Part shown: piece by piece, positions 16,498-24,912 of the stretch
How the letters are laid out: each line of letters starts with the position of its first letter
How positions within the stretch are numbered: position 1 is the stretch's first letter
Assembly (NCBI GenBank): GCA_964417555.1
Contig: CAYQIM010000019.1
Span: 1 to 45,591, forward strand
Length of the DNA stretch: 45,591 nucleotides
Direction of reading: 5' to 3'
Source of the DNA: CAYQIM01 sp964417555
GTDB lineage: Bacteria; Pseudomonadota; Gammaproteobacteria; Diplorickettsiales; Diplorickettsiaceae
Notes under the pieces: generated by a model
The model's input: the letters and a program-made list of their open reading frames with translations, nothing else
The model's database searches: none
What the model was told of the DNA's origin: nothing
Program-made: the position numbers and the translations under genes

Positions 16498-16562
16498 CCG
16501 GACTTACGCGAAAAATTGTATTTTGACTCTAGTGCTCAGCCCAACTTTTCGCGTAAATCCAG
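16498..16562. repeat. Palindromic repeat family A, copy 2 (short, inverted ends only)
   Basis: A 65-bp element made almost only of its inverted ends: 16498-16518 and the reverse complement of 16542-16562 agree at about 18 of 21 positions (shared word TTACGCGAAAA). The internal core seen in copies 1 and 3 is missing, so it looks like an internal-deletion derivative. The gene-free stretch 16453-16806 holds this element and otherwise very AT-rich DNA. Confidence 0.8.
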
Positions 16563-16806
16563 CTTGAAATTACGGATTACAACAAATACCTATTTTGACT
16601 TAAATTTGTAAATTGTTTAATTAATTGCAAAATTAAAAAATTTTTTAAATTAAATAGAGTTTTTTATTCGAATAAATAAATTTTTTTGTTAATATAGGAT
16701 CTCTGCAGCACAGTTATAATAAAAAGAGGATAGCAACCCCTTTCTTCTATAAATTTATTTAATCAAAAAAATAAAAATCGTATTGACAAAAAAAGGAGGG
16801 ATTTTT

Positions 16807-17217
16807 ATGTTTTCTCCAGAAAACAGATACCAAAATTTATCGGAAAAGGATCGCGAGGTTATCAATGCTGCCTATAAAGTTTACTATGAGACTTTTCCCG
16901 ATAATAATGACCTAATCTTAGAGTCCAGTCTAGATAAGCTGGTAGAAAAAGGCATCTTTTTTATCCCAAATGCCTGGACGCGCTTTACTTATTATCTTAC
17001 TAAAAGAAAAGAAGAAGGAAAATCTCTGACAGAAAGCCTGGTAAGAGAAGCTTTTGAAGCTTATAAACTCGGTTTCCAAGATCAAAATTTCTTCCCTTTT
17101 GACATACCTAACTTTAATTCCTGCTCAGATAAAGAAAAAAATGCCTATTTAGCCGCAGCGGAAAAGATTTACCAAGAACTTGAGCCTCAATTACAGCGTA
17201 GTCATTGCTTATTTTAA
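16807..17217 (+). CDS. Small soluble protein of unknown function
   Basis: I do not recognise this 136-residue protein. The start is taken as ATG 16807 because a perfect AAAGGAGG stands just upstream; an earlier in-frame TTG at 16783 would put that site inside the gene. The product is mostly helical by composition, rich in Glu/Lys and aromatic residues (AAYKVYYETFPDNNDLILES, RFTYYLTKRKEEGKSL, AFEAYKLGFQDQNFFPF), with no signal peptide and no membrane segment. It interrupts the beta-oxidation genes on the opposite strand and is preceded by over 200 bp of AT-rich DNA, so it is probably transcribed alone. Low GC and lack of relatives fit a lineage-specific or host-directed protein, but there is no direct evidence. 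Confidence 0.7.
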   Translation: MFSPENRYQNLSEKDREVINAAYKVYYETFPDNNDLILESSLDKLVEKGIFFIPNAWTRFTYYLTKRKEEGKSLTESLVREAFEAYKLGFQDQNFFPFDIPNFNSCSDKEKNAYLAAAEKIYQELEPQLQRSHCLF

Positions 17218-17254
17218 CTTGGTTGCTGAATAAATTTAATAAAATTTTATATTA

Positions 17255-19522
17255 CTAAAATTCGTCTACGGCAATGGCATCTTCTTGGCTTTTTTTAGCG
17301 CTAAGAAATTGATCGACTTCCTCTTTCGTAAGAATGGCTTGTTTTAATGCATATTCCAGTTGTTGATCGATAGAACATTTTTTCGTTAAATCTTCTTTTT
17401 TTAATTGGCGTAATTTTTTCCTAATCTTGGCAACACTTAGCCATTGTTTAAAAGCAGCCTCCATACGTCCTGTCGTATCTTCTTTTTCTTTGCCCAAATA
17501 ACAATCTTGCGTCATTCGATCACGAAATTCACCTGTCCGAACCATACATTCAACCAACTGTGCATCTTGCCTATCATTGGCTAATTGGTAAGAACGCCCT
17601 AGCGGAAAAACAATAAAGCGCAATATCTGCCCTAAAAAACGCCAAGGAAAATTGATGAAGAATTTTTCGAATGCCAATTGGATATGATAAAGACAGTATT
17701 TTAGAGCCCAGCGCACATAGTAGCCATCCTCTTCCGAAGAGGAATAGTCCTGCCAATAACGTAAAGCACAAGAAGCCAGGTAGAGATAACTCAATACATC
17801 ACCTAAACGTGATGATAAACGTTCTCTACGCTTTATCGTACCGCCCAACGTTAATAAAGTCACGTCTGTTACTAAAGCTAAAGCCGCCGACATTCGCGAT
17901 AACTGGCAATAATAATAACGATGTTTGTTAAAAGGGCTTTTAACAAAAAAATATCCTAAACCAAAAGCAAAACTAAATGTTTTTAACAGATTCTTAACGC
18001 TGTATAATAAGTGCTTAATTAATAACCCATCTAAATTTTTAATATCATTGCTTTGAATTGCTTTAACTTCGTCCATTAAGAAAGGGTGACAACGAACTGC
18101 ACCTTGACCAAATAAAATAAGATTTCGCGTTAAAATATTAGCTCCTTCTACGGTAATAGAAATGGGAATCGCAATATATCCCTGCGCCAAATAATTACGC
18201 GGACCTAATTGAATACCGCGCCCCCCGTGAATATCCATCGCATCATTAACAATGATACGTGCAAACTCAGTCATATAATATTTTGCGATAGAGGAAGCCA
18301 GTGCAGGTTTCAGTGAAGCATCTACTGCCGTTACAGTAAATCGACGCGTTGCTTCCATTAAATAGTTTAAACCCGCTATTCTCGCTAATGCAGCTTCTAT
18401 CCCTTCAAATCTCACTAACGGCTGATTAAATTGTTCGCGCAAAACACTATAAGCACCGGTCATACGATAGGCTAACTGTGCTTGCGCCGCACTTACAGCC
18501 GGTAAGGAAATACCGCGTCCTATGGATAAGCATTCCATCAACATCCGCCAACCTTGGCCTAACATTTTTTTTTCACCGATGACAAAACTAAGCGGAATAA
18601 AAACATCTTTACCGCGTACAGGTCCATTCAAAAAGGCAAGTCCCATCGGTGAATGACGTTTGCCGGTTTTAACACCAGTCAATGTAGACGGCACTAATGC
18701 AACAGTAATACCGATATCGTAGTTCGAACTGATTAACTGATTGGGATCAAATAACTTAAAAGCAACACCTATCAATGTCGCAATCGGCGCTAAGGTGATA
18801 TAACGTTTATCAAAATTCAGCTGAATACCTAAGATTTCTTTCCCTTGATATTCTCCTTTACACACCACACCACTATCCGTAATAGCCGTCGCATCACTTC
18901 CTGCCTTTGAAGAGGTTAAAGCAAAACAAGGAATTTCTTCACCTGAAGCTAATCGAGGTAAGTAATAATCTTTTTGTGCGTCCGTTCCGTAGTGCAATAA
19001 TAATTCGGCTGGACCCAAGGAATTAGGCACTAATACCGTAACCGCTGTACTCACTGAACGTGTTGCTATCTTTAGAACGACGGTGGAATGTGCTAAGGCA
19101 GAAAAACCTAAACCACCATACTCTTTTGGAATTACCATACCAAAAAACTTATTTTTTTTGAGAGTATTCCATACCGTTGCAGGAAGATCATGATATTCAG
19201 TTAAAATTTTATAATCTTCTAATATCTCACACAACGCTTCCACTTGATTATCGATAAAAGCTTGCTCTTCGGAATTTAAAGCCGATAAAGAAAGCTTATG
19301 CAGAGCACTCCAATCAGGTTTTCCGCGAAATAAATCCTTTTCCCACCACATATCGCCCGCTTCTAAAACAATTTCTTCTGTTCGGCTAATCGACGGCAAC
19401 GCTTTTTTTAAAAAGCTCAATAAAGGTTTTACCCATAAAAAACGGCGCAAAGGAGGAAATGAAAGCGTAAAAATAATGCCAAGGATAAACAATCCTAGAC
19501 TAACTAATGTTATATACAACAT
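17255..19522 (-). CDS. fadE: Acyl-CoA dehydrogenase FadE
   Basis: Flavoprotein that starts beta-oxidation by converting acyl-CoA to trans-2-enoyl-CoA. The N-terminus has a membrane helix (LVSLGLFILGIIFTLSF), then the dehydrogenase core: FFGMVIPKEYGGLGFSALAH, CFALTSSKAGSDATAITDSG and MGLAFLNGPVRGKDVFIPLS. The C-terminal part of the core contains DAMDIHGGRGIQLGPRNYLA followed by ISITVEGANILTRNLILFGQ, which is typical of FadE, and a FadE-specific C-terminal domain (DUF1974). At 755 residues it is somewhat shorter than E. coli FadE (814). It lies on the same strand as the thiolase/FadB genes, separated from them by one opposed gene, so the three enzymes form a loose beta-oxidation cluster. The assignment is secure. 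Confidence 0.95.
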   Translation of the reverse strand: MLYITLVSLGLFILGIIFTLSFPPLRRFLWVKPLLSFLKKALPSISRTEEIVLEAGDMWWEKDLFRGKPDWSALHKLSLSALNSEEQAFIDNQVEALCEILEDYKILTEYHDLPATVWNTLKKNKFFGMVIPKEYGGLGFSALAHSTVVLKIATRSVSTAVTVLVPNSLGPAELLLHYGTDAQKDYYLPRLASGEEIPCFALTSSKAGSDATAITDSGVVCKGEYQGKEILGIQLNFDKRYITLAPIATLIGVAFKLFDPNQLISSNYDIGITVALVPSTLTGVKTGKRHSPMGLAFLNGPVRGKDVFIPLSFVIGEKKMLGQGWRMLMECLSIGRGISLPAVSAAQAQLAYRMTGAYSVLREQFNQPLVRFEGIEAALARIAGLNYLMEATRRFTVTAVDASLKPALASSIAKYYMTEFARIIVNDAMDIHGGRGIQLGPRNYLAQGYIAIPISITVEGANILTRNLILFGQGAVRCHPFLMDEVKAIQSNDIKNLDGLLIKHLLYSVKNLLKTFSFAFGLGYFFVKSPFNKHRYYYCQLSRMSAALALVTDVTLLTLGGTIKRRERLSSRLGDVLSYLYLASCALRYWQDYSSSEEDGYYVRWALKYCLYHIQLAFEKFFINFPWRFLGQILRFIVFPLGRSYQLANDRQDAQLVECMVRTGEFRDRMTQDCYLGKEKEDTTGRMEAAFKQWLSVAKIRKKLRQLKKEDLTKKCSIDQQLEYALKQAILTKEEVDQFLSAKKSQEDAIAVDEF

Positions 19523-19567
19523 CTGCGTAAATCCCTATGTCTTTTCGCACATCTAAAAACTATCGCC

Positions 19568-20025
19568 CTAATGTAATTGCCGCCAGGAACTACGCCCTTC
19601 TTTCGTTAACTTTTGTTCTATACCCGTGCATATTTCATTAATTTTTTTTGCATAAGTCGTTTGTAATATAAGCGCGCGCTGCTGCAGTTGTTTTGCTTGT
19701 GCGGTAATACGGTAGTAATAAGCTATTTGTTTATCAAGGCAAAACGGCACTGGCAAGCGCTGAATTTCATAGTAAACTGAATAGCCGGCATAGTTAAGCT
19801 CCTCATGTAAACTATTTATGTTCAACAAGGTCGCTAATCGAGCTTCCGCCAGGCTTAATCCAGCCTCTACAGCCTGAAACTGCTGTGAAGCGAGTGAGTA
19901 GTTTTGACTAGATATGTCATATTCAATAAACTCAGCATCATCAACCCTATCATTAAAAGGAAAAACAATACACCCACTAAGATAAATCCTTTTTGCTTAT
20001 CAGTGTTGGTATTAAAACTAAACAA
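19568..20025 (-). pseudogene. pilX: Frameshifted minor type IV pilin PilX
   Basis: Two frames together make a PilX-like minor pilin. The first part (TTG at 20025) reads FSFNTNTDKQKGFILVGVLF and then FLLMIGLMMLSLL: a prepilin leader, a Gly-Phe cleavage site at residues 13-14 and the hydrophobic N-helix. It then runs out of frame to a TAG at 19869. The second frame continues as EYDISSQNYSLASQQFQAVE, then AGLSLAEARLATLLNINSL, the usual PilX stretch after the helix, to 19568. Adding one base near 19925 joins them. It directly follows pilW, as expected for the fimT-pilV-pilW-pilX order. pilY1 and pilE, which should come next, are absent; fadE begins instead. I read it as a real or apparent pseudogene. 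Confidence 0.75.
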
Positions 20026-20052
20026 TCCTATTGTTTTTCCATCTTAATCTAC

Positions 20053-20907
20053 TTAATCTGTTCTTTCCCGTAGCGTTATAATATGCTTCCATTCACGCCA
20101 CCAGGGTTTTCCATCACTTAATACCAAATTAACTTCCAGACTACGCACATTAGACATGTTTTTAACATGTTCAGGTGTTACATAAATTAATCTTCCATTC
20201 GATCCACTTTTTACACCTAATTGAATTGCCATCTCCTCTATACCCTCTACTAATTCAACGGGATTATTTAAAGACTTATTTAGATTACGTCGATATAACG
20301 CATAAATGGGTTTGCCTTTCGGAGTACGACGTCCTGTATTAGCAATATAATAAATAATTTTATCTAAAAACCCTATTTCACTACCACTTTGATAAATATG
20401 CTGTAAGTTGATATGGCGCCAATGAAAAACTTCAGCATGCTGACAGTCACTAATCAATAATTTATCTTTGGAACGAAATAATGGCCGTCCTGATAAATAA
20501 ATATGCTCTCCTTGCGCAAATTTTACCGGAACCGTGTTTGGATCAAGTGCTTGAATTAAAATAATATCACTATGAAATCGAGCTCGAGATAAATGAGGAA
20601 GACTAAATTTCGCTGTCGGAATCCCCTCATGCCAAATAACCAAACTCGTCTCTGGTGTTAATTTTGAATTCAACGGAAAAAAATCCTTCAAACGCACACA
20701 GCCAATTAAACCTGCCATACGAATATCACGGCTCAACTGATTAAAAGCGATACGTGCTTTTGTCTGCAGCCTATCAAAACGCTGGCTTAAGTAGTAAGTC
20801 CTTTTACATTGAATAATAATATAAATTAAAGCGTTACTAAGAAATAAGGCCAATGTTAAAGCGATAAGTAATTCCAACAAAGTATGGCCCTGCGATTTTT
20901 GTCTCAC
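20053..20907 (-). CDS. pilW: Minor type IV pilin assembly protein PilW
   Basis: Minor pseudopilin thought to prime type IV pilus assembly at the inner membrane. The prepilin site is GHTLLELLIALTLALFL (cleavage after Gly, with His where Phe is usual), followed by the PilW pattern ARIAFNQLSRDIRMAGLIGC and a C-terminal domain with ALYRRNLNKSLNNPVELVEG. I take the GTG at 20907, which gives the short leader VRQKSQG normal for prepilins. An in-frame ATG at 21051, overlapping the pilV stop as ATGA, would add 48 residues encoded wholly by a family A repeat, an unusually long leader. Either the repeat landed between coupled genes, or it is now part of the leader. pilV precedes it and broken pilX follows. 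Confidence 0.85.
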   Translation of the reverse strand: MRQKSQGHTLLELLIALTLALFLSNALIYIIIQCKRTYYLSQRFDRLQTKARIAFNQLSRDIRMAGLIGCVRLKDFFPLNSKLTPETSLVIWHEGIPTAKFSLPHLSRARFHSDIILIQALDPNTVPVKFAQGEHIYLSGRPLFRSKDKLLISDCQHAEVFHWRHINLQHIYQSGSEIGFLDKIIYYIANTGRRTPKGKPIYALYRRNLNKSLNNPVELVEGIEEMAIQLGVKSGSNGRLIYVTPEHVKNMSNVRSLEVNLVLSDGKPWWREWKHIITLRERTD

Positions 20908-21046
20908 TGGACTTATGCGAAAAATTGTACGTCCCGCCGAAAACCTGAATCCGGTAACAGGACGGTGGTTTACTAATCTGTAAATGAGTATCGCAGATAA
21001 AGTTGGCAACAATAGGCTGCACCAAAAGGCAGTTCGCATAAATCCA
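20908..21046. repeat. Palindromic repeat family A, copy 3, inserted at the 5' end of pilW
   Basis: A 139-bp element with inverted ends TGGACTTATGCGAA (20908-20921) and, reversed, TGGATTTATGCGAA (21033-21046), one mismatch in 14. The internal stretch TGTAAATGAGTATCGCAGAT and CCAAAAGGCAG are shared with the minE-adjacent copy. On the minus strand it is open throughout in the pilW frame. Confidence 0.85.
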
Positions 21047-21047
21047 T

Positions 21048-21440
21048 TCATAATCGAAATAGTAACTGCAGTGATGCTATAAACTTAGGATGTCGATAGA
21101 TAGAAAACCAACTGATTTTACTTTGACAATCTGCTCCTTGACGCATGTAATGTTCTTCGCCTTTAGGAAAAATAGCATGCACCTCTTTTCTCCATAGACC
21201 TAATTGCTCTTGAATACAGAGCAATTGATGGCTACAGCTCCTTATGCGCTCAGCTAATTCATTATTTTTCAGGTCCGCTAAATTAACAAAATAGGCGTAT
21301 TCACTGATACGCATCGCCGTTAATTGCCCTTGCACAAAAGCTAATAACCCAAAACTTAAGATGACTGAGGCCAACATCACCTCAATTAAGCTAAATCCTT
21401 TTTCCTTAGCCAACAATGCTTTTAGTTTTATATTTTCCAA
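21048..21440 (-). CDS. pilV: Minor type IV pilin PilV
   Basis: Minor pseudopilin that acts with PilW and PilX in initiating type IV pili. The prepilin peptidase site is KEKGFSLIEVMLASVILSFG, with a 14-residue leader (cleavage between Gly14 and Phe15), and the conserved Glu five residues into the mature protein is present. The rest includes GQLTAMRISEYAYFVNLADL and NNELAERIRS, typical of PilV. At 130 residues it is on the short side. It starts the remaining pilus cluster; fimT/pilU genes do not precede it. Its stop overlaps an ATG that extends the pilW frame through a family A repeat. With pilX broken, the product may no longer serve a working pilus. Confidence 0.88.
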   Translation of the reverse strand: MENIKLKALLAKEKGFSLIEVMLASVILSFGLLAFVQGQLTAMRISEYAYFVNLADLKNNELAERIRSCSHQLLCIQEQLGLWRKEVHAIFPKGEEHYMRQGADCQSKISWFSIYRHPKFIASLQLLFRL

Positions 21441-21586
21441 ATAACTGATATCCTTACAGTTGATATAATTATTATATACATATATTTATAATTATTCAAT
21501 GATTCATCGTGAAAATTTTCTTTTTAGAAAAAACGAATAAAACCCTTTATTTTTACACTTAAGAATAATAAGGATACTTAAAATAT

Positions 21587-21958
21587 ATGAAATACAAGAT
21601 AGTAGGCTTATTTGCTGTTACTTTATTACTTTCTGCCTGCGCAGGAAGAACCCCCAACCCTGTTCCGCAACGTCAACCCGGAGATGAAGTTCTAACATGC
21701 TCCCAAATAAAACAAGAACTGATGGATAATCAAACCAAAATAATGAATCTCATTCCCAAAGAAAATAAAACAGGTAAAAACGTTGCTTTAGGTGTTGCAG
21801 GCGCTTTTGTACTCGTGCCATGGTTTTTTATGGATTTCTCTGATGCTGAACGCATAGAAGTGCAAGCCTACCAACTACGTGACAACTGGTTACGCACGCT
21901 TTCTACCCAGAAAAAATGTAATGCCTTACCGCCTTCAATTAAATTTCAAGGTCAATAA
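21587..21958 (+). CDS. Small lipoprotein of unknown function
   Basis: A 123-residue predicted lipoprotein. The signal peptide MKYKIVGLFAVTLLLSAC ends in an LSAC lipobox with Cys18 as the lipidated residue. A proline-rich linker follows, then a helix with CSQIKQELMDNQTKIMNLIP, a hydrophobic glycine-containing segment (VALGVAGAFVLVPWFFMDF) and a helix ending in LRDNWLRTLSTQKKC. The middle segment may insert in the membrane. Small lipoproteins of this shape are common in gammaproteobacteria, but I cannot name the family. It is divergent from pilV with an AT-rich gap of about 145 bp and convergent with pepA across a bidirectional hairpin. An AAGGATA-like site precedes the ATG. Confidence 0.8.
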   Translation: MKYKIVGLFAVTLLLSACAGRTPNPVPQRQPGDEVLTCSQIKQELMDNQTKIMNLIPKENKTGKNVALGVAGAFVLVPWFFMDFSDAERIEVQAYQLRDNWLRTLSTQKKCNALPPSIKFQGQ

Positions 21959-21977
21959 AAAACTATTTCTTTAAAAT

Positions 21978-22016
21978 AACTGTCCCATGCGAAAAGCATG
22001 GGATTCAGTTAAAAAT
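21978..22016. terminator. Hairpin terminator between the lipoprotein gene and pepA
   Basis: The stem CCCATGC / GCATGGG (21984-21990, 21996-22002) with loop GAAAA is extended by AACTG / CAGTT across a small internal loop. It lies between two convergent genes and is flanked by A- and T-rich stretches on both sides, so it could end transcription from either direction. Confidence 0.75.
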
Positions 22017-22052
22017 AAAAACTTCAGATAACTAACGATTCTCAGTCTAAAG

Positions 22053-23546
22053 TTATTTGCAGCGGTTCAACAAGAACTGGACTAATAAAGCAACAGGTCG
22101 GCCTGTGGCGGTTTTATCCTTACCACTCCGCCAAGCAGTTCCCGCAATGTCGAGATGCGCCCAACGAAGTTTTTTGGTAAAGCGAGAAAGAAAACAAGCG
22201 GCAGTAATACTTTTACCACCGCCAATACCAATGTTCGATATATCCGCTATATTGCTATCGATTTGTTCCTGGTAGTCTTCCCATAAAGGTAAAGCCCATA
22301 CCCTATCATGGCTTTGCTCACCTGCCTTTTTTAATTCGTCAGCTAAACTATCATCATTCGCCATTAATCCTGTTGCTACCGCGCCTAAGGCAATAATAAT
22401 AGCTCCTGTTAATGTTGCCATATCAATCACAACGTCTGGATTAAAACGTTCGCTATAGGTTAAAGCATCTGCCAAGATCAAACGACCTTCAGCATCTGTA
22501 TTAATCACTTCAATGGTCTGACCAGAAAGGCTAGTCACGATATCACCGGGTTTAACCGCTGTACCACTCGGTAAATTTTCGGTAAGCGGCATGATCCCCA
22601 CCACATTAATAGGTAGTTTGAGCATTGCAATTGCTTTGAGCGTACCTAACACACTAGCAGCCCCTGCCATATCAAATTTCATTTCTTCCATACCGGCAGC
22701 CGGTTTAATACAAATCCCACCTGAATCAAAGGTAACTCCCTTGCCCACCAACACGATGGGCTTTTGTTCCTTCACTCCACCTTTATATTCCAAAGTGACG
22801 AATTGTGGCGGTTGTTCCGAACCTTGAGACACAGCCAACAAAGCACCCAATCCTTCTTTTTCTATCGCCTCTTTTTCTAGTATGGTGATAGCTAATCCGG
22901 TTTCCTTGGCTAGGCTTTTAGCTTGTTCAGCCATATAACGCGGCGTACAGATATTAGCCGGTAAATTAGCCAAATCTTTGCAAAGTTTTATGCCCGAGGT
23001 AATGGCTAATGCCTGTTTTATGGTTTGTTCTACTTTCGGTACATCCGCTGAAGCGGGCAGATTAAACGCATATTCTTCGAGGTGAGGAAATATAGCCTTA
23101 CCTGCTTGCTGTGTTTTGAATTGATCAAAGCGATAAAAACAATCTTCTGTCAGCATTATGGTCTGACGAATCTTATTATCTAAATCCCACTCAAGCACAT
23201 CAAGATCAGTTAAATACGTCGTCACACGCTGGATTTGAGTGGATTTGAGTACACACGCTACACAAGTCGTGATTTTACGAAAATCAGCGTACTTTACCTT
23301 GGATTTATCTCCACAATAAACGAGAAGCACACGTGCCAAAGGAATACCAGGAACAGCATAAAGGAGTAATGTTTTACCTAGCTCTTCAGCTAAATCGCCT
23401 TTTTCTAGTATCTTGCTGATAGCCCCTTGACTCAGCGTATCCAATTGCTGGGCCGCAGCAGAAAGCTGTTTATCTTGAAAAATACCAACAATTAAACAAT
23501 CACTTCTGAGTTTTGTGGGGTCAACTGATGTGATGACGTATTGCAT
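22053..23546 (-). CDS. pepA: Leucyl aminopeptidase PepA
   Basis: Hexameric M17 metallo-aminopeptidase that releases N-terminal residues from peptides; in E. coli it also binds DNA. The catalytic C-domain has GKGVTFDSGGICIKPAAGME, MKFDMAGAASVLG and the signature NTDAEGRLILADALTY, supplying the two-metal ligands and the catalytic Arg. The ATG at 23546 is chosen because GAGGT stands just before it and the product begins MQYVITS; a TTG twelve bases upstream would overlap that site. This gives 497 residues, typical of the family. It is divergent from lptF-lptG, an arrangement also found around pepA in E. coli. The assignment is very secure. Confidence 0.97.
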   Translation of the reverse strand: MQYVITSVDPTKLRSDCLIVGIFQDKQLSAAAQQLDTLSQGAISKILEKGDLAEELGKTLLLYAVPGIPLARVLLVYCGDKSKVKYADFRKITTCVACVLKSTQIQRVTTYLTDLDVLEWDLDNKIRQTIMLTEDCFYRFDQFKTQQAGKAIFPHLEEYAFNLPASADVPKVEQTIKQALAITSGIKLCKDLANLPANICTPRYMAEQAKSLAKETGLAITILEKEAIEKEGLGALLAVSQGSEQPPQFVTLEYKGGVKEQKPIVLVGKGVTFDSGGICIKPAAGMEEMKFDMAGAASVLGTLKAIAMLKLPINVVGIMPLTENLPSGTAVKPGDIVTSLSGQTIEVINTDAEGRLILADALTYSERFNPDVVIDMATLTGAIIIALGAVATGLMANDDSLADELKKAGEQSHDRVWALPLWEDYQEQIDSNIADISNIGIGGGKSITAACFLSRFTKKLRWAHLDIAGTAWRSGKDKTATGRPVALLVQFLLNRCK

Positions 23547-23614
23547 TACCGACCTCAATTATTCTAATAGATTAAGCCTATAGTCTACTTAAATTTTATT
23601 AATTTGCTATACTC

Positions 23615-23647
23615 GTACTTGAAATTACGAACTCGTCACTTCAAGGG
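23615..23647. repeat. Palindromic repeat family E, copy 2
   Basis: GTACTTGAAATTACGAACTC, then GTCACTTCAAG, has the same stem words (ACTTGAA / TTCAAG) and ACTCG loop as the copy at 7502-7535. It lies in the gap between divergent pepA and lptF. Confidence 0.55.
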
Positions 23648-23781
23648 TAATAAGTAATAGATGAACTTATCACCTCAAATTTTGAAAAACTGCCTCATCT
23701 TCAGGACGGGCGGTATACACTAGCCTCAGTCCTCCCTTTATGAAATAATTTCTACTTTTCCAGGCTAAGACTCAAGCACAA

Positions 23782-24912
23782 ATGATCCTTTTCCGCTATC
23801 TAACCCGTGAAGTGCTGGCTAGCCTTTGCCTTATCACGAGTCTTTTATTCATCATTCTGATGAGTAACGAATTTGTACATTATTTAAATCAAGTGGCGGG
23901 TGGAAAATTTGCTGCCAATATACTCTGGCAATTAATTATCTTGGAATCTCCGCGCTTCCTCGCTATTCTGCTGCCTTTTAGCTTATTCCTCGCTATCTTA
24001 TTCACTTATGGCCGTCTTTACGCTGATTATGAAATGACTACACTGAATGCTTGTGGATTCAGTTTAGGCCAACTCACCCTAATGACTTTACCACTCATTC
24101 TCTCGCTCAGTTTTATCATTGCACTTTTAAATCTCTGGTTAAACCCAGAATTACTGAGTTATCGTAATAAATTACTCGCACAAACAGGAACGGCCATTGA
24201 ATTACAAACCGTGCAACCCGGTAGCTTCCAACAAACGAATGCGGGACATCGAATTATTTATGTAGAAAGTATTTCTGGCGATCACAAATCAGTTAAAAAT
24301 CTTTTTATGGCGCAAACAAACGCCACTGAACTACCCTCGGTCATAACGCCTTGGACGATATTAAGCGCCAACAGCGGTTATCAAACGATAAATCCCAAAA
24401 CCAAAGAAGCTTTCTTTGTCGCCGTAGACGGCAGACGCTATCAAGGAATACCCGGAGGAAAGGAATATTACATAACACAGTTCGCTAATTATGGTATCCG
24501 TATCGACTCACATGTGGGTACGGTTAATAATCCACAAGAATCCTTGTCTAGTCTTGCATTATGGCGCGCCGATAAAGCCAATAAACCCAGTTTCTTTTCT
24601 GAATTACAATGGCGATTATCAGCACCTATTGCTACGGTACTTTTAGCGTTCCTTGCTATACCTTTAAGCCGCGTTAATCCACGCCAAGGGAAATACCTTC
24701 ATTTATTACCCGCCATTACTATTTATATTTTATACCTTAACCTATTGTTGTTTGGACGCAATTGGATTGAGAATGGCAGTATTTCTTATCGATGGGGACT
24801 TTGGTGGATACATGGCCTGCTTATCATTATTATACTACTTATCTGTTACTATACCTTGGGCTGGAATCGAGTTAAACACGGATTCATCAATTTAATTAAG
24901 TTCAAACGATGA
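23782..24912 (+). CDS. lptF: Lipopolysaccharide export permease LptF
   Basis: One of the two membrane subunits of the LptB2FG ABC transporter that extracts LPS from the inner membrane. It has the typical plan: N-terminal helices (LASLCLITSLLFIILMS; LAILLPFSLFLAILFTYGRL), a periplasmic beta-rich jellyroll domain at about 130-260, and three C-terminal helices (TVLLAFLAIPLSRVNP; LLPAITIYILYLNLLLF; LWWIHGLLIIIILLICY). The motif YGRLYADYEMTTLNACGFS between helices 2 and 3 is the LptB-contact coupling region. The 376 residues are near the usual 366. It overlaps lptG by four bases, so translation is coupled. The gene order matches most gammaproteobacteria. Confidence 0.96.
   Translation: MILFRYLTREVLASLCLITSLLFIILMSNEFVHYLNQVAGGKFAANILWQLIILESPRFLAILLPFSLFLAILFTYGRLYADYEMTTLNACGFSLGQLTLMTLPLILSLSFIIALLNLWLNPELLSYRNKLLAQTGTAIELQTVQPGSFQQTNAGHRIIYVESISGDHKSVKNLFMAQTNATELPSVITPWTILSANSGYQTINPKTKEAFFVAVDGRRYQGIPGGKEYYITQFANYGIRIDSHVGTVNNPQESLSSLALWRADKANKPSFFSELQWRLSAPIATVLLAFLAIPLSRVNPRQGKYLHLLPAITIYILYLNLLLFGRNWIENGSISYRWGLWWIHGLLIIIILLICYYTLGWNRVKHGFINLIKFKR

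Noticed and set aside
17203..17214. C-terminal SHCLF of the 136-residue unknown protein as a prenylation motif
   Set aside because: A CaaX box needs three residues after the Cys; here only two follow, so host prenylation is not supported.
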